Source: Candidatus Leptovillus gracilis (GTDB lineage: Bacteria > Chloroflexota > Anaerolineae > Promineifilales > Promineifilaceae). Taken from it: DNA of 64,000 nt. This document shows, piece by piece, positions 1 to 9,123 of the stretch. A program made the translations under genes and the position numbers. Under the pieces are notes generated by a model. The model worked only from the letters and a program-made list of their open reading frames with translations. It ran no database searches and was not told the DNA's origin. Positions within the stretch are counted from its first letter, which is position 1. The number at the start of each line of letters is the position of its first letter. Location of the stretch: assembly GCA_016716065.1 (NCBI GenBank), contig JADJXA010000014.1, forward strand, positions 51,332 through 115,331, given 5' to 3'.

Positions 1-978
1 CAGCTTTTTCTGATCCTCATCCCACAAACTCAAAAAAGTTGTCCGTAGGCTGGAAGAGAGCGTTAGTGTGGAAACGTTCTGTAACTCTGGGTTCTGCCTG
101 TGGCATTCTTCCAGCCGGTAATTGGGGATGCGCGGGCTAAGGTGGTGGATGTGGTGGAAGCCGATGTTGCCGGTGAACCACTGCAATACTTTTGGCAGCT
201 TGTAAAACGAGCTGCCCTTTAGCGCCGCCGCCGCATAATCCCACTCCTCACCGCCAGCCCAATAGGTGTCCTCAAACTGGTGCTGCACAAAAAAGAGCCA
301 GGTTCCAACCGTGGAGGCAATAAAAATCAACGGCAAATGAACCAGCAAGAAGGGTCGAAAACCAATCACCAAACTGACCAGGGCGACAATAAGCACCAGA
401 GCGAGATCGTTCGCCAGGACGTTTAGCTTTTCTTTGCGGCGGGCCAACGGGCCAGGGAAGCGGTACAAAACCAAAAACAGGACCAACGGCAAGATCAAAA
501 AGAGGGTGATGGGATTGCGATAGAGCCGGTAGCGAATTTTACCGGCGAGCGGCGCGGCGTTGTATTCGTTGACGGTCATGGTATACACGTCGTGGACGTC
601 GCGGCGGGCCAGGTTGCCGGCCGTGGCGTGGTGGACAGCGTGGCTTTTGCGCCATTGGTAATAAGGCGTCAGGGTAAACAAACCGCAGACAATGCCCAGA
701 TAGTCGTTGGCCTTGCGTGATGGGAAAAACGAGCCGTGCCCACAATCATGTTGAATGATGAAGATACGCACCAGCAGCCCGGCTGTCGGCAGCGCCAACA
801 GCAAGGTAAGCCAGTAACTCACCTGTAAACTGAAATACATCACCACCCACAAGGCAAAAAAAGGTATAAATGTGTTGACGACCTGCCAGATGCTCTTTCG
901 GGTATCGGCTGTTTGAAACGGCCGTACCATACTCTTCCAATTCAACTGCTCGGACGCCTTTACCGGGGATACAACCAT
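1..978 (-). CDS. Fatty acid desaturase, 3' end cut by window edge
   Basis: Reads from an ATG at 978 to the window edge without a stop, giving 326 visible residues. All three histidine boxes of membrane di-iron acyl desaturases are present: HDCGH (about residues 77-81), HAVHH (113-117) and HHIHH (275-279), the last inside FHHIHHLSPRIPNY. Hydrophobic stretches near residues 32-75 and 155-235 fit the usual transmembrane pairs. The family inserts a double bond into a fatty acyl chain using O2 and an electron donor; regiospecificity cannot be read from sequence. A GGAGAGGAG ribosome site precedes the start. Only the extreme C-terminus is missing. It lies apart from the lipid cluster at 14-34 kb but fits a lipid-modifying lifestyle. 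Confidence 0.9.
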   Translation of the reverse strand, partial: MVVSPVKASEQLNWKSMVRPFQTADTRKSIWQVVNTFIPFFALWVVMYFSLQVSYWLTLLLALPTAGLLVRIFIIQHDCGHGSFFPSRKANDYLGIVCGLFTLTPYYQWRKSHAVHHATAGNLARRDVHDVYTMTVNEYNAAPLAGKIRYRLYRNPITLFLILPLVLFLVLYRFPGPLARRKEKLNVLANDLALVLIVALVSLVIGFRPFLLVHLPLIFIASTVGTWLFFVQHQFEDTYWAGGEEWDYAAAALKGSSFYKLPKVLQWFTGNIGFHHIHHLSPRIPNYRLEECHRQNPELQNVSTLTLSSSLRTTFLSLWDEDQKKL

Positions 979-1192
979 GACTCCTCTCCTTTTCTAAAAT
1001 TTAATCAGGCTAAACCTGTTGTTTTCCGCCAAGGGGATACTGCTATCGTGGTGCTGGACAACGGTCGTAAATCCGATAAACAGACCAGCCATCGTGCCAA
1101 AGACATGAATCCATGACAAATGTAACACGCTGGATAGAAATGGCAACATCAGAGAAGCGATTACTTAATTGTTTTTCATCCAGGCACAAGTG

Positions 1193-3223
1193 CTATTCGT
1201 GGCGCAGCGCCTGCACCGGGTCCAGGCTGGCCGCCCGCGCCGCCGGATAAAGGCCGGCCAGCAGCCCAATCAACGCCGCAAAAATCAACGCCCCAATCGC
1301 CAGCCAGAGAGGCACCACTGAGAGCTGACCGATGCCGGTGACGCCTTCGTTGATGAGGTAACGATGAGCCGCCCAATCCACCACCCGCCCCAACAGCGTA
1401 CCCAAAATCAGACCAACCACACCGCCAATCAGGCCAATGAGCGCCGCCTCAGCGGTGAACATCAGCCGGATTTCGCCGGGCGCTGCCCCCAATGCCTTCA
1501 ACACGCCAATCTCTCGCGTGCGTTCGTAGATAGCCATCATCATGGTGTTGGCGACGCCCAGGGCAGCCACCAGCAGCGCCAGCGCACCGACAGAGCCGAG
1601 CAGCGCTTGCAGCAGCGCCAATACCTGGTTGGCGGCGTCGAGGATGGTTGTCAGGGATTGGGCTTCCAGGTTGAGTTCCTGAATGGTTTCGGAAACGGCC
1701 GTTACCATCCCCAAATTCTCCGCCCGCACCACCGCCATATTGTACCCCTCTTGCTGCAAAATATCGGGGTTGTTAAACCACCAGGCTAACACTGCCGCCG
1801 TCTCGCCCAGACCCAGATCAATGGTGCGGCTGCTAAAACTCTGGCGCACCCCCACCACCGTCGTGGCGAATTCTTGCGTTTCACCGCGTGGCAGTTTGGC
1901 CGTCAGAACCACCGGCTGCCCGACCAGACTGGCATAATCTTGGCCGCCGCCCAACAACTTGTCGGCCAGGCCAGAGGCCAGGACAACGCCGCGGTTCTCG
2001 CCATCGCCAAACAGGCTGCCGGCCAGCGGTTCGTTGGCGCCGCCCACACTAAAGCTGCGTTCGCCCATGTCCGACGAGACGCGCACCGGCAGCGATTGCT
2101 CTTGCAGCGTCAGGGTCAGGTCTACACCGCTGGGGAGCTGTAATTGGGGGGTAACGGCCGTTACCCCCGGAATCGCCCGCAGTTCATCCACGATGGTCGG
2201 CGTCAGCGCTTGCTTGGGTTTCGGCGGCGCGAAGGGGTCGAAGGTGTCCAACGCCGCCTCGTCATAAGCCGGGCTGACAAAAATATTCTCCAGGCCCACC
2301 GTCTCAAAATTGCGCTGCACTTCGCGCTGCACCCCCACGCCAAAGGAGACCATGGCGACCAGGGTGATGATGCCGATCAACACGCCGCCGGCCGTCAGCA
2401 CATTACGCACCGGCCGACGCCCCAAATTACGAAATGCCGAGCGGGCAATGTCGCCAAAAGAAATGCGGGACTGGGAATTGAAGGTTGAGGACTGCGGGCT
2501 GGCGGCCAACAGCGGTTCCGCGCGCGCCGTTATCGGCCGATTAGTGGTAATGTTGACAATCTGTCCATCTTTCAAATGGACCACCCGGTCGGCGTAGGCG
2601 GCCACGTCGGCGTCGTGGGTGACAACGATGAGGGTGATGCCCTGCTCTTTGTTGAGTGTTTGCAGCAGACCCATCACTTCTGCGCCGGTGGCTGAATCCA
2701 GGTTGCCGGTTGGCTCATCGGCCAGGATAAGCGAGGGGTTGTGGATGAGGGCGCGGGCAACGGCCGTGCGCTGCTGCTCGCCGCCCGATAGTTCGCTGGG
2801 GTAATGGTCCAACCGGTGGCCCAGGCCCACTTTGTGCAGCATCTCGGCGGCGCGGGCAGATCGCTCGGCCGGGTTCACGCCGGCCAGGGTGAGAGGGATG
2901 GCGACATTCTCAACGGCCGTCAGCCGCGGCAACAAGTTAAAACTCTGAAAAATAAAGCCCACCCGGTGGCGGCGATGGGCCGTGCGCGCTTTGCCGTCGG
3001 CGTTGTGCAGCGGCAGGCCAGCCACCCACAATTCGCCAGAAGATGGCCGATCCAACCCGCCCAACAGATTGAGCAACGTAGATTTGCCAGAGCCAGATGG
3101 CCCAACCAGGGCCACAAATTCACCAGACGCGATGGTCAGGTTGACGCCGTACAGCGCCCGCACGTCCATCTCGCCGCGCTGAAAGTGGCGCTCCAGATTT
3201 GATAGTTGAATTGTATTGTCCAT
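1193..3223 (-). CDS. MacB-like ABC transporter, ATPase fused to permease
   Basis: A 676-residue fusion of an ABC ATPase and an FtsX/MacB-type permease. The N-terminal domain has Walker A GPSGSGKST (41-49), the Q-loop at Q93, the signature LSGGEQQR (145-152) and Walker B LILADE (165-170), close to the LolD/MacB class. After a linker, a first membrane helix near 275-300 is followed by a large extracytoplasmic domain and three C-terminal helices (about 550-670), the MacB_PCD plus FtsX arrangement. Such proteins use cytoplasmic ATP hydrolysis to drive work outside the membrane, such as export of peptides, lipoproteins or antibiotics; the substrate is unknown. No partner periplasmic adaptor gene is visible. 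A LolA/DUF4367-type gene lies just upstream on the same strand, separated by a strong terminator. Confidence 0.9.
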   Translation of the reverse strand: MDNTIQLSNLERHFQRGEMDVRALYGVNLTIASGEFVALVGPSGSGKSTLLNLLGGLDRPSSGELWVAGLPLHNADGKARTAHRRHRVGFIFQSFNLLPRLTAVENVAIPLTLAGVNPAERSARAAEMLHKVGLGHRLDHYPSELSGGEQQRTAVARALIHNPSLILADEPTGNLDSATGAEVMGLLQTLNKEQGITLIVVTHDADVAAYADRVVHLKDGQIVNITTNRPITARAEPLLAASPQSSTFNSQSRISFGDIARSAFRNLGRRPVRNVLTAGGVLIGIITLVAMVSFGVGVQREVQRNFETVGLENIFVSPAYDEAALDTFDPFAPPKPKQALTPTIVDELRAIPGVTAVTPQLQLPSGVDLTLTLQEQSLPVRVSSDMGERSFSVGGANEPLAGSLFGDGENRGVVLASGLADKLLGGGQDYASLVGQPVVLTAKLPRGETQEFATTVVGVRQSFSSRTIDLGLGETAAVLAWWFNNPDILQQEGYNMAVVRAENLGMVTAVSETIQELNLEAQSLTTILDAANQVLALLQALLGSVGALALLVAALGVANTMMMAIYERTREIGVLKALGAAPGEIRLMFTAEAALIGLIGGVVGLILGTLLGRVVDWAAHRYLINEGVTGIGQLSVVPLWLAIGALIFAALIGLLAGLYPAARAASLDPVQALRHE

Positions 3224-3231
3224 GGGAGATC

Positions 3232-3268
3232 AAAAAACCTTCCGGCGGGCCAAACCCGCCGGAAGGTT
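3232..3268 (-). terminator. Rho-independent terminator
   Basis: A perfect 14-bp stem, AACCTTCCGGCGGG pairing with its complement across a 5-nt loop, is followed on the minus strand by a run of six T. It sits 14 bp after the stop of the LolA/DUF4367-type gene and ends that transcript before the ABC transporter gene. Confidence 0.88.
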
Positions 3269-3282
3269 GGGGTCGCGAAAAG

Positions 3283-4416
3283 TTATTGCAACGCTTCGGC
3301 CAAAGCGAGCGCTTCGGCTGCGGTCAGGTCGCCGCCAATCCAGAAGGTGATGTCACCTTCGGTCCAGGTGAGCAGACTTTGTGCGCCAGCTTCGTCGCTG
3401 TAGAGCGTGCCCTCTATGCCGCGCAGGGTGACGATTTTGCCGTCTGCCTCACGGTCGGGCACGGCCGTTGCCGGTCCCTGGGCAATGGTAAAGCCGCCGG
3501 CGCTGCGGCTGTAGCGCTGTACAACCGCCCCGCGTATTTCCGTCGCGCTAACAAACGCGGCATCGGCCGGCAGGATGGCCGGGGAAAGAACATTCAGGTC
3601 GGCGGTTTCGACGGCCGTCAACTCTTCTGGCTTCAGATCTTCCAGGCGCACCACCTCTGCGCCTTCAGGAATGACAAAGGTGAAGAGGCTGTTGTCCACA
3701 CCCTGATTCAGTTCCAGGGTTGTGGCAGTGGCGCTGCCGGATCCTATAGCCCCTTCAGCATATTGTACAGACAGCGGCGCGCCGTCTTCGGGCCGCACAT
3801 ACACTTTCAGGAAGCCGCCGGCGGCGCGAACCTCATCGGGCATTTTCTCCGGGATGGGGATCAGGCGCAGGCCGTGGGCGTTGGTAGCGCCAATTTGTAC
3901 GTCGGTGATGCGTTCGGCGGTGAAGTACTCCAGCAGTTTAGCCACAGCTTCTTCTGGGGTTTGCGGATGGTCCCCCTCTTCATGGTTGTAGTCTGGGTCA
4001 ATCTCAAATTCCTGCCCGGCCATTTGCGCGGCGATCAGGGCGGCGGCTTCGTCGGCGTTGCCAACCAGGACTTTGTTTTCTTGCGGGTCCCACAGCCAGA
4101 AGTTGTAGCCATCGGTAACGGCCGTTAACCCCACCAGCTTGCTTTCCGTCGCCTCTAATATTTCGGCGCGGAAGGCGGGTTCGCCGTTTGGCCCGGCATC
4201 CAGTTTGCCCCACATTTCTACCGTGCCGCTGGCATTCATTTCCGCTGTGTTCACCGTGAAGTTGGCAACAGCGTGACCGTCGGTAACGGTTTGCACGGTT
4301 TCCATCGCCTGTGCCAGCAGGTCTTCGGCGGTTGGCTGCAAAGCAAACGCAGCTAAACCCAGACTGGCTACCAGCAAGAGAATGATAGCGCTTATTAATA
4401 CTTTTTTGTTTCGCAT
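3283..4416 (-). CDS. Secreted LolA-like protein with DUF4367-type C-terminus
   Basis: The start is set at 4416 (MRNKKVL...) because an AAGGAG site lies just upstream and the protein then opens with a signal peptide or single anchor (hydrophobic residues about 5-27). A longer reading from 4479 is possible. The mature part (about 350 residues) begins with a LolA/RseB-like region that reads like lipoprotein-sorting or outer-layer carrier folds, and ends with a DUF4367-like segment containing GTLYSDEAG and LLTWTEGDITFWIGG. In related proteins these domains are outside the cytoplasm and are linked to sigma-factor regulation or sporulation-type envelope signalling; the role here is unknown. A palindrome about 50 bp upstream may be an operator. 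Confidence 0.7.
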   Translation of the reverse strand: MRNKKVLISAIILLLVASLGLAAFALQPTAEDLLAQAMETVQTVTDGHAVANFTVNTAEMNASGTVEMWGKLDAGPNGEPAFRAEILEATESKLVGLTAVTDGYNFWLWDPQENKVLVGNADEAAALIAAQMAGQEFEIDPDYNHEEGDHPQTPEEAVAKLLEYFTAERITDVQIGATNAHGLRLIPIPEKMPDEVRAAGGFLKVYVRPEDGAPLSVQYAEGAIGSGSATATTLELNQGVDNSLFTFVIPEGAEVVRLEDLKPEELTAVETADLNVLSPAILPADAAFVSATEIRGAVVQRYSRSAGGFTIAQGPATAVPDREADGKIVTLRGIEGTLYSDEAGAQSLLTWTEGDITFWIGGDLTAAEALALAEALQ

Positions 4417-4465
4417 GGGTGACTCCTTTTTGGTTTGCCTGATACAGACTGCATCTGCCAAGCAT

Positions 4466-4479
4466 ATGTCAGATGACAT
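4466..4479. promoter_or_regulatory. Palindromic possible operator ATGTCA-GA-TGACAT
   Basis: A perfect 6-2-6 inverted repeat 50 bp upstream of the start at 4416, next to an A/T-rich stretch that could hold the promoter. Position and symmetry suggest a dimeric regulator site; no regulator can be named. The core TGTCAGATG also recurs in the tandem array at 14308-14376. Confidence 0.3.
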
Positions 4480-4752
4480 CTATCACTTATTTTAGAATAT
4501 ACACCCCTTAAACACCACCCCACCACGCTTTGTGACACCCTTTGCTCACCAATCTATTAACCCCACGACGGCCCAACGGCGTGCTGCCAGCAGACGGCAG
4601 CCGCCCCGAAGTAGGCGTCGTTTGAGTTTTTGGCGATTACCATTACCCGGATTAACTGAGCAAAACACAAAGGCATGGCGGTTTATCCAGAGAATGTTTC
4701 GCATTCTCTGCAATAGTCGTTACCGTTTTTGTGTAGGTTTTCAAGAGGGCAA

Positions 4753-5001
4753 TCAATCGTTGTAGGGAGCCGGAAAATCTTTGCGGCTGGCCTGGGCGAC
4801 GAACCGCGTGCGAATCGAGCGTGGTTCGTCGTCCAAGGGGATAGCCTCGAAGGCCCAGTCTAGTTCCAATGGCGTCAGGTCCACCACTTCCAGCGCGGTC
4901 TCACATTCCCGACATTGAATCCGTTGCCCCAGACGCGGCGCGCGCAGCCGAATTCGGGAGTCGCATTCAGGACAGTAAGTAAAATCTTTTTTGGCGGTCA
5001 T
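4753..5001 (-). CDS. Small LysW-like zinc-ribbon protein
   Basis: An 82-residue protein with two CxxC pairs (C10/C13 and C30/C33) followed by LEVVDLTPLELDWAFE, the layout of the LysW/ArgW carrier and of general zinc-ribbon proteins. Genuine LysW ends in EDWGE, whose terminal Glu carries the lysine or arginine intermediate; here the chain continues about 30 residues and ends in APYND, so carrier function is unlikely. No lys or arg biosynthetic genes are nearby. A GAGG ribosome site lies about 8 nt upstream of the ATG. Probably a stand-alone zinc protein of unknown role. Confidence 0.65.
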   Translation of the reverse strand: MTAKKDFTYCPECDSRIRLRAPRLGQRIQCRECETALEVVDLTPLELDWAFEAIPLDDEPRSIRTRFVAQASRKDFPAPYND

Positions 5002-5189
5002 CCTTTGAACCTCATAGATACAAGCTGCCGGCCTGGGGTGATGGATCTACCACGAGACGGCCGTTTCACTATACGGTCAAAATACAGGATTTCTGTATGA
5101 AAACTTTGGAGTAGAGCTGTTTAAATTTCGTCAGGATTCGCCGAAACAAGAATGGCTTGCATAATGCCACCCTCGTCAACAAAAAGGTA

Positions 5190-5858
5190 TCACTGCACCG
5201 GAACCAACGTGGCGATAGACACAAAATGGCAAATACTGCCGCCCAGCACGAACAAATGCCAGATGGCATGGTTATAAGGCAGTTTTTCCCAGGCGTAAAA
5301 AATCACACCCACTGTATAAATCACGCCGCCGGTAACAAGCATGGTTAGTCCCAGAGGTGGCAGAGCAGCGATCATGTGTTTGAAGGCAAAGACGCACATC
5401 CACCCCACCAAAACATACATGATGGTAGCGATGACTTCTAGTTTGCCTAAAAAGAACATTTTCCAGACGATGCCGGCGGCCGCCAGGCCCCAAACCAGAG
5501 CGAAATAGGTCCAGCCAATGCTGCCGCGCAGGCTGACCAGCAGGTAAGGCGTGTATGTGCCGGCGATGAGGATGTAAATGGAAGCGTGGTCAAATTTGCG
5601 GAGGATGTGTTTGACGCGGGGATGCTGCAAGCTGTGGTAAAGGGTGGAGGCCAGGTAAAGCAAAATCAGGCTGCCGCCATAGATGCTAAAACTGACGATG
5701 CGCCAGAAGTCGCCGTAAATGACAGCCAGAGTGACCAGGGCAGTGAGGCCGGCGATACTGAGCGCCGCGCCGATGGCATGGGTGACGCTGTTGACGATTT
5801 CTTCTGTAGGCGAATAAAGCGGGGTTTTCCAGGTTGGTTTTTCTTTCAACAACCACAT
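5190..5858 (-). CDS. Hemolysin III family (PAQR/YqfA-type) membrane protein
   Basis: 222 residues with seven hydrophobic segments. Landmarks of the family are the N-terminal Y-S-P-T-E-E-I-V-N-S-V-T-H-A-I-G, the STLYHSLQH motif and the C-terminal N-H-A-I-W-H...C-H-F histidines, which in PAQR proteins form a zinc site inside the membrane. Bacterial members (YqfA/TrhA) influence membrane lipid homeostasis; haemolytic activity is a historic name. A GGGAGG ribosome site precedes the ATG. It begins 30 bp after the stop of the M24 peptidase on the same strand, so the two may be cotranscribed. Confidence 0.88.
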   Translation of the reverse strand: MWLLKEKPTWKTPLYSPTEEIVNSVTHAIGAALSIAGLTALVTLAVIYGDFWRIVSFSIYGGSLILLYLASTLYHSLQHPRVKHILRKFDHASIYILIAGTYTPYLLVSLRGSIGWTYFALVWGLAAAGIVWKMFFLGKLEVIATIMYVLVGWMCVFAFKHMIAALPPLGLTMLVTGGVIYTVGVIFYAWEKLPYNHAIWHLFVLGGSICHFVSIATLVPVQ

Positions 5859-5888
5859 GGTGATAATTTACCTCCCAACATACCAGCT

Positions 5889-7079
5889 TCACTGAATGTA
5901 TCGTAACGTCGTTTGGGGAATGCTGAGATATTCAACACCGACGGCCGTTACCAATACATCTTCTTCTAAACTCATCATACCTCTTTCGGGCACAATGACG
6001 TGCAGTTCCAACGTAAAAATATGACCCACTTCCACCGGCAATTCGCAAATTCCGGCATAGCGTTCCCAACGCGGCCCCAACACCGTGGCGCCGTCGTGGG
6101 CCACCCGGCCCAATAAATGCCCAAAAGCGTGCATGTACTCCGGGTAGCCGTTGGCGATAATGTGGGCGCGGGCGGCGGCGTCTACTTGCCAGCCAGGCAC
6201 ACCGGGCCGCAGGGCAGCTTCTCCGGCTTTGATAGCCCCCAGAACGACATCGAAGGCGCGTTGGACTTCTGGCGGAGCGGCCGTTTCGCCATCGTCCAAC
6301 ACATACCACATGCGCTGAATGTCGGAACAGTAGTCGTTTTGTTTCACGCCCAGGTCCATGTGCAGGGTATGGCCTTTTTGCAACACTACCTCGCCGGGCG
6401 CGGCGTGGCCGGAAGCGGATTCCGGCCCGCAGGTGACGATGGGGTTAAATGGCTTGGGCCAGGCATAGCCGAGGTTAAGGGCTGAGATACGGCCGTGTAC
6501 AAATTCAGCAATTTCTCGCTGCGTCATCCCTGGTCGGACAAACTGCTCTACTTCGTCAAACAACGCCTCAGTCGTCATGATAGCCTGGCGTACTCGCTCG
6601 ATCTCGGCCAGGCTCTTGCGGCCGCGCAGCGCAGCAATGATTTGTTCGGCGGAAATCAGGCGGTCAGCATAGGGCGTACCGGCCAGAATGGTTTGCAGGG
6701 AACGGTACATGCCCAGGCTCAGGCCGTCGGCGGCCACATCGTTTTCGGAATAGTTGATGGCAATTTGCGCCGGGTCCAAAGCCGCCAGCGCATCGCGCAG
6801 CGGTTGGCTGATGCCCTGGTGGTAGGGAATCACGTCATAAAGGCCCAGGTTTTCCACGTTGACAGCATCAAAGTGACCGATGATGCAAACGTGTCCGCCG
6901 GAGCGGTGGACGATAAAGGCCGTCTTCCAGGTCACGTCCACGTCGGCGATAAGTTCCAGGGCCGGGTCGGGCTGAAGGCTGGTCTCGCGCACAAAGGTAA
7001 GCCAGGTATCCACGTTCAATTCGTTGAGGATGGCGGTGGCCTGGGCCAGTTTTTCTTGGATGAGGGGTAAGTTGTTCAT
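5889..7079 (-). CDS. M24 family metallopeptidase (Xaa-Pro peptidase type)
   Basis: 396 residues with an N-terminal creatinase-like domain (about 1-150) and a C-terminal pita-bread catalytic domain. The five metal ligands expected for M24 enzymes can be seen: two Asp in HMDLGVKQNDYCSD, the His in HAFGHLLGRVAHDG, and Glu in FTLELHV and MSLEEDVLV. Members remove N-terminal residues before proline or hydrolyse related C-N bonds in the cytoplasm; substrate choice is not readable. The ribosome site is weak. It is followed by the hemolysin III-type gene after 30 bp. Confidence 0.87.
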   Translation of the reverse strand: MNNLPLIQEKLAQATAILNELNVDTWLTFVRETSLQPDPALELIADVDVTWKTAFIVHRSGGHVCIIGHFDAVNVENLGLYDVIPYHQGISQPLRDALAALDPAQIAINYSENDVAADGLSLGMYRSLQTILAGTPYADRLISAEQIIAALRGRKSLAEIERVRQAIMTTEALFDEVEQFVRPGMTQREIAEFVHGRISALNLGYAWPKPFNPIVTCGPESASGHAAPGEVVLQKGHTLHMDLGVKQNDYCSDIQRMWYVLDDGETAAPPEVQRAFDVVLGAIKAGEAALRPGVPGWQVDAAARAHIIANGYPEYMHAFGHLLGRVAHDGATVLGPRWERYAGICELPVEVGHIFTLELHVIVPERGMMSLEEDVLVTAVGVEYLSIPQTTLRYIQ

Positions 7080-7100
7080 AGGTGTTCTGGTGAGAGGATA

Positions 7101-7125
7101 GGAACGGCCGTCTTACGGCCGTTCC
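7101..7125. repeat. Hairpin made from two ACGGCCGT copies
   Basis: GGAACGGCCGT and its complement are separated by only three bases, a perfect 11-bp stem between the Rpn-family gene and the M24 peptidase gene. No clear T-run follows on either strand, so termination is only possible. Confidence 0.6.
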
Positions 7126-7233
7126 TCATTGTTTGGTGAGCATTGGGACGATAAGAGATCGTAAAAGATACAACTCCATCAAGACCTGACCGGTTTGCGA
7201 AAATCTGCCAGGTCCTGACCTTAAGCAGCGCAG

Positions 7234-8205
7234 CTAGATGTTGTTGGGATCGTCGTCAAGCTGACTCATAAACGTCTCCATGTTATCCGCCTCAAACAAC
7301 ATAAACAACATCTGCTGTAACTGATACCGGTCGGTAACACTTTCCAAATAGCGGCTCAGGCGACGGTAAGAAGAAGCTGACGGGTCAAAGCGGCGCACGA
7401 CGCTATCTAGCAAGGCCTCTCGCAAACCAATTAATACGCCAATTTCCATACCTTCTTCACGGCCTTCTTCGCGGCCTTCTTCACGGCCTTCTTCACGGCC
7501 TTCTTTCAAGCCCAATTCTCGCATTCGAAGCAAATAAGGGGTATCGAATAACAGTGTTTCACTTTCTTCTAACAGTTTCTCTACCATTTGTATTATCTCC
7601 CTGGTCTGGAGCAAGCTGACCAATGCGGTTAACAGGCGATCCTTTTCTTCTGCTGTTGTCGCGGTGCGTATGACCGATAGCGCTTGTGGCAGTATTGTTG
7701 AAGCATCGGCCAAGCGTGTTTGTCCAATGAGAGCCAGAAAGGCGGGATTACCCAGTTCAAACAAGCGTTCCGCCGGCATTTCCCACAGGCGCAGCGGCTG
7801 ATACTGCCAACGCAGTGTCACCTCGTCGCCCAATCCGTATATCTGGTACATGCCGCTATCACCGCGGCCGGCGCCTTCGCCGACGTAGATAACCACGCTC
7901 ACCAGTCGCGGGGCATTTTCTTTGTCTGGCAGACCTATATCTCGTCGTACAATCCGGGCCAGGTAATCCAATACGCGCAGGGGCATTGGTTCATGGCTGC
8001 GCCGTCCTTGTAATTCAATGTGCAGATAGATGATGTGTCCTGCGGCATCAATCACCTCGAAGAGCAGGTCGCTGCGGCCGGGGCTGGCGGCAAACTCAAC
8101 GTTCAGCGGGCGCACGCGCTGCACCGGCGTAGCCAACAACCAGGTGGCGAACGCTTCGCTGAATTCAGTGATGAGCACTTTTAGCGGGTTGTCCGTCTCG
8201 CTCAT
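7234..8205 (-). CDS. Rpn family nuclease/putative transposase (DUF4351 tail)
   Basis: 323 residues. The N-terminal half (about 35-130) fits the PD-(D/E)xK-like Rpn fold, with the core E-F-A-A-S-P-G-R-S-D-L-L-F-E-V and the I-Y-L-H-I-E-L-Q motif carrying the likely acidic and Glu-x-Gln catalytic residues. The C-terminal 60 residues, beginning GLREALLDSVVRRF, match the DUF4351 helical tail. Between them is a run of G-R-E-E repeats encoded by perfect 12-bp units, probably a charged helical spacer. Rpn proteins promote RecA-independent recombination and show DNA nuclease activity. Repeat number may vary between strains. Confidence 0.82.
   Translation of the reverse strand: MSETDNPLKVLITEFSEAFATWLLATPVQRVRPLNVEFAASPGRSDLLFEVIDAAGHIIYLHIELQGRRSHEPMPLRVLDYLARIVRRDIGLPDKENAPRLVSVVIYVGEGAGRGDSGMYQIYGLGDEVTLRWQYQPLRLWEMPAERLFELGNPAFLALIGQTRLADASTILPQALSVIRTATTAEEKDRLLTALVSLLQTREIIQMVEKLLEESETLLFDTPYLLRMRELGLKEGREEGREEGREEGREEGMEIGVLIGLREALLDSVVRRFDPSASSYRRLSRYLESVTDRYQLQQMLFMLFEADNMETFMSQLDDDPNNI
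7451..7504 (-). repeat. 12-bp tandem repeat inside the Rpn-family gene
   Basis: Four and a half copies of a 12-bp unit (CCTTCTTCACGG on the plus strand), with a single A/G difference in one copy. They encode repeats of E-G-R-E on the minus strand. Because the unit is a multiple of three, copy-number change would keep the frame. Confidence 0.9.
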
Positions 8206-8268
8206 GTGAGTAGTGTAGCATAAAGCGGTGGCGGGGAGAACAGATGGACAGAGGATGAATGGGGCGAA

Positions 8269-9123
8269 TTACTCTTCGCCAGCAATAGCTTTATAGATCG
8301 ATTGCAGATCTTCGTCGGAATAGTAATGGATGATGACCTGGCCGCCTTTGCGCTGTTTGTTGATAATGACGCGCGTGCCCAGTGAATGCTCAAACTGGTT
8401 TTGCAGATCGACCAGTTCTGGTGGCAGCGATTTCTTTGGTTTGGGCTGCGGCTTTTGTTCTGCCAGGAGATTTTTAACGTGTTGTTCTGTCTGCCGCACG
8501 TTGAGGCCGAGTTTGATGATTTGCTTCATGGCGTTGGTTTGCATTTCTGGCGTGGGCAGCGGGAGGAGCGCACGGCCGTGCGCCCCACTGATCTGCCCAT
8601 CACTTACTGCCTGCTGCACGGCCGTTGGCAGAGTCAGCAGCCGCACCAGGTTCGCCACAGTCGAGCGCCCCTTACCCACCCGTTTGGCGACTTCTTCCTG
8701 GGTCAGGCCGAATTCATCCATAAGCTGCTGGTAGGCGTAAGCTTCTTCCAGAGCGTTCAGGTCGGCGCGCTGGATGTTTTCGATGATCGCCAGTTCCAGC
8801 ATGGCCTGGGGGGTAGCTTCTTTAACGATGGCCGGAAGCTGTTCCAGACCGGCCAACTGGGCGGCGCGCCAGCGGCGTTCGCCGGCGATGAGGATGTATT
8901 GGCCGTCTTGCTGGGTGACGACCAGCGGTTGGATGAGGCCATGCTCGGTGATGGAAGCGGCCAGTTCGGCCAGTTGGGTCTCGTCGAAGGTAGAACGCGG
9001 TTGGTGGGGGTTGGGAATCACGGCCGTTACCGGGATCAACCGTATATCGTCATTGGATACGGCCGTATCTGCCGTGGGAATCAGTGCGCTTAAACCACGA
9101 CCCAATCCTTGTCTTTTGCTCAT
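8269..9123 (-). CDS. parB: Chromosome partitioning protein ParB
   Basis: 284 residues starting MSKRQGLGRGLSALIP, the usual opening of chromosomal ParB. The CTPase/N-terminal domain contains IPNPHQPR and GERRWRAAQLAGL (about residues 75-95), followed by the helix-turn-helix LTQEEVAKRVGKGRSTVANL (about 140-160) and a C-terminal dimerisation segment ending ISxK-like DLQSIYKAI. ParB loads at parS and slides on DNA to organise the origin region. The start overlaps the parA stop by 4 bp (ATGA), indicating a coupled parAB operon. No clear parS (TGTTTCACGTGAAACA-like) was found in this window. Confidence 0.95.
   Translation of the reverse strand: MSKRQGLGRGLSALIPTADTAVSNDDIRLIPVTAVIPNPHQPRSTFDETQLAELAASITEHGLIQPLVVTQQDGQYILIAGERRWRAAQLAGLEQLPAIVKEATPQAMLELAIIENIQRADLNALEEAYAYQQLMDEFGLTQEEVAKRVGKGRSTVANLVRLLTLPTAVQQAVSDGQISGAHGRALLPLPTPEMQTNAMKQIIKLGLNVRQTEQHVKNLLAEQKPQPKPKKSLPPELVDLQNQFEHSLGTRVIINKQRKGGQVIIHYYSDEDLQSIYKAIAGEE

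Noticed and set aside
5190..5858. Virulence haemolysin
   Set aside because: The name hemolysin III is historic; the protein is a PAQR-type membrane protein and nothing else suggests virulence.
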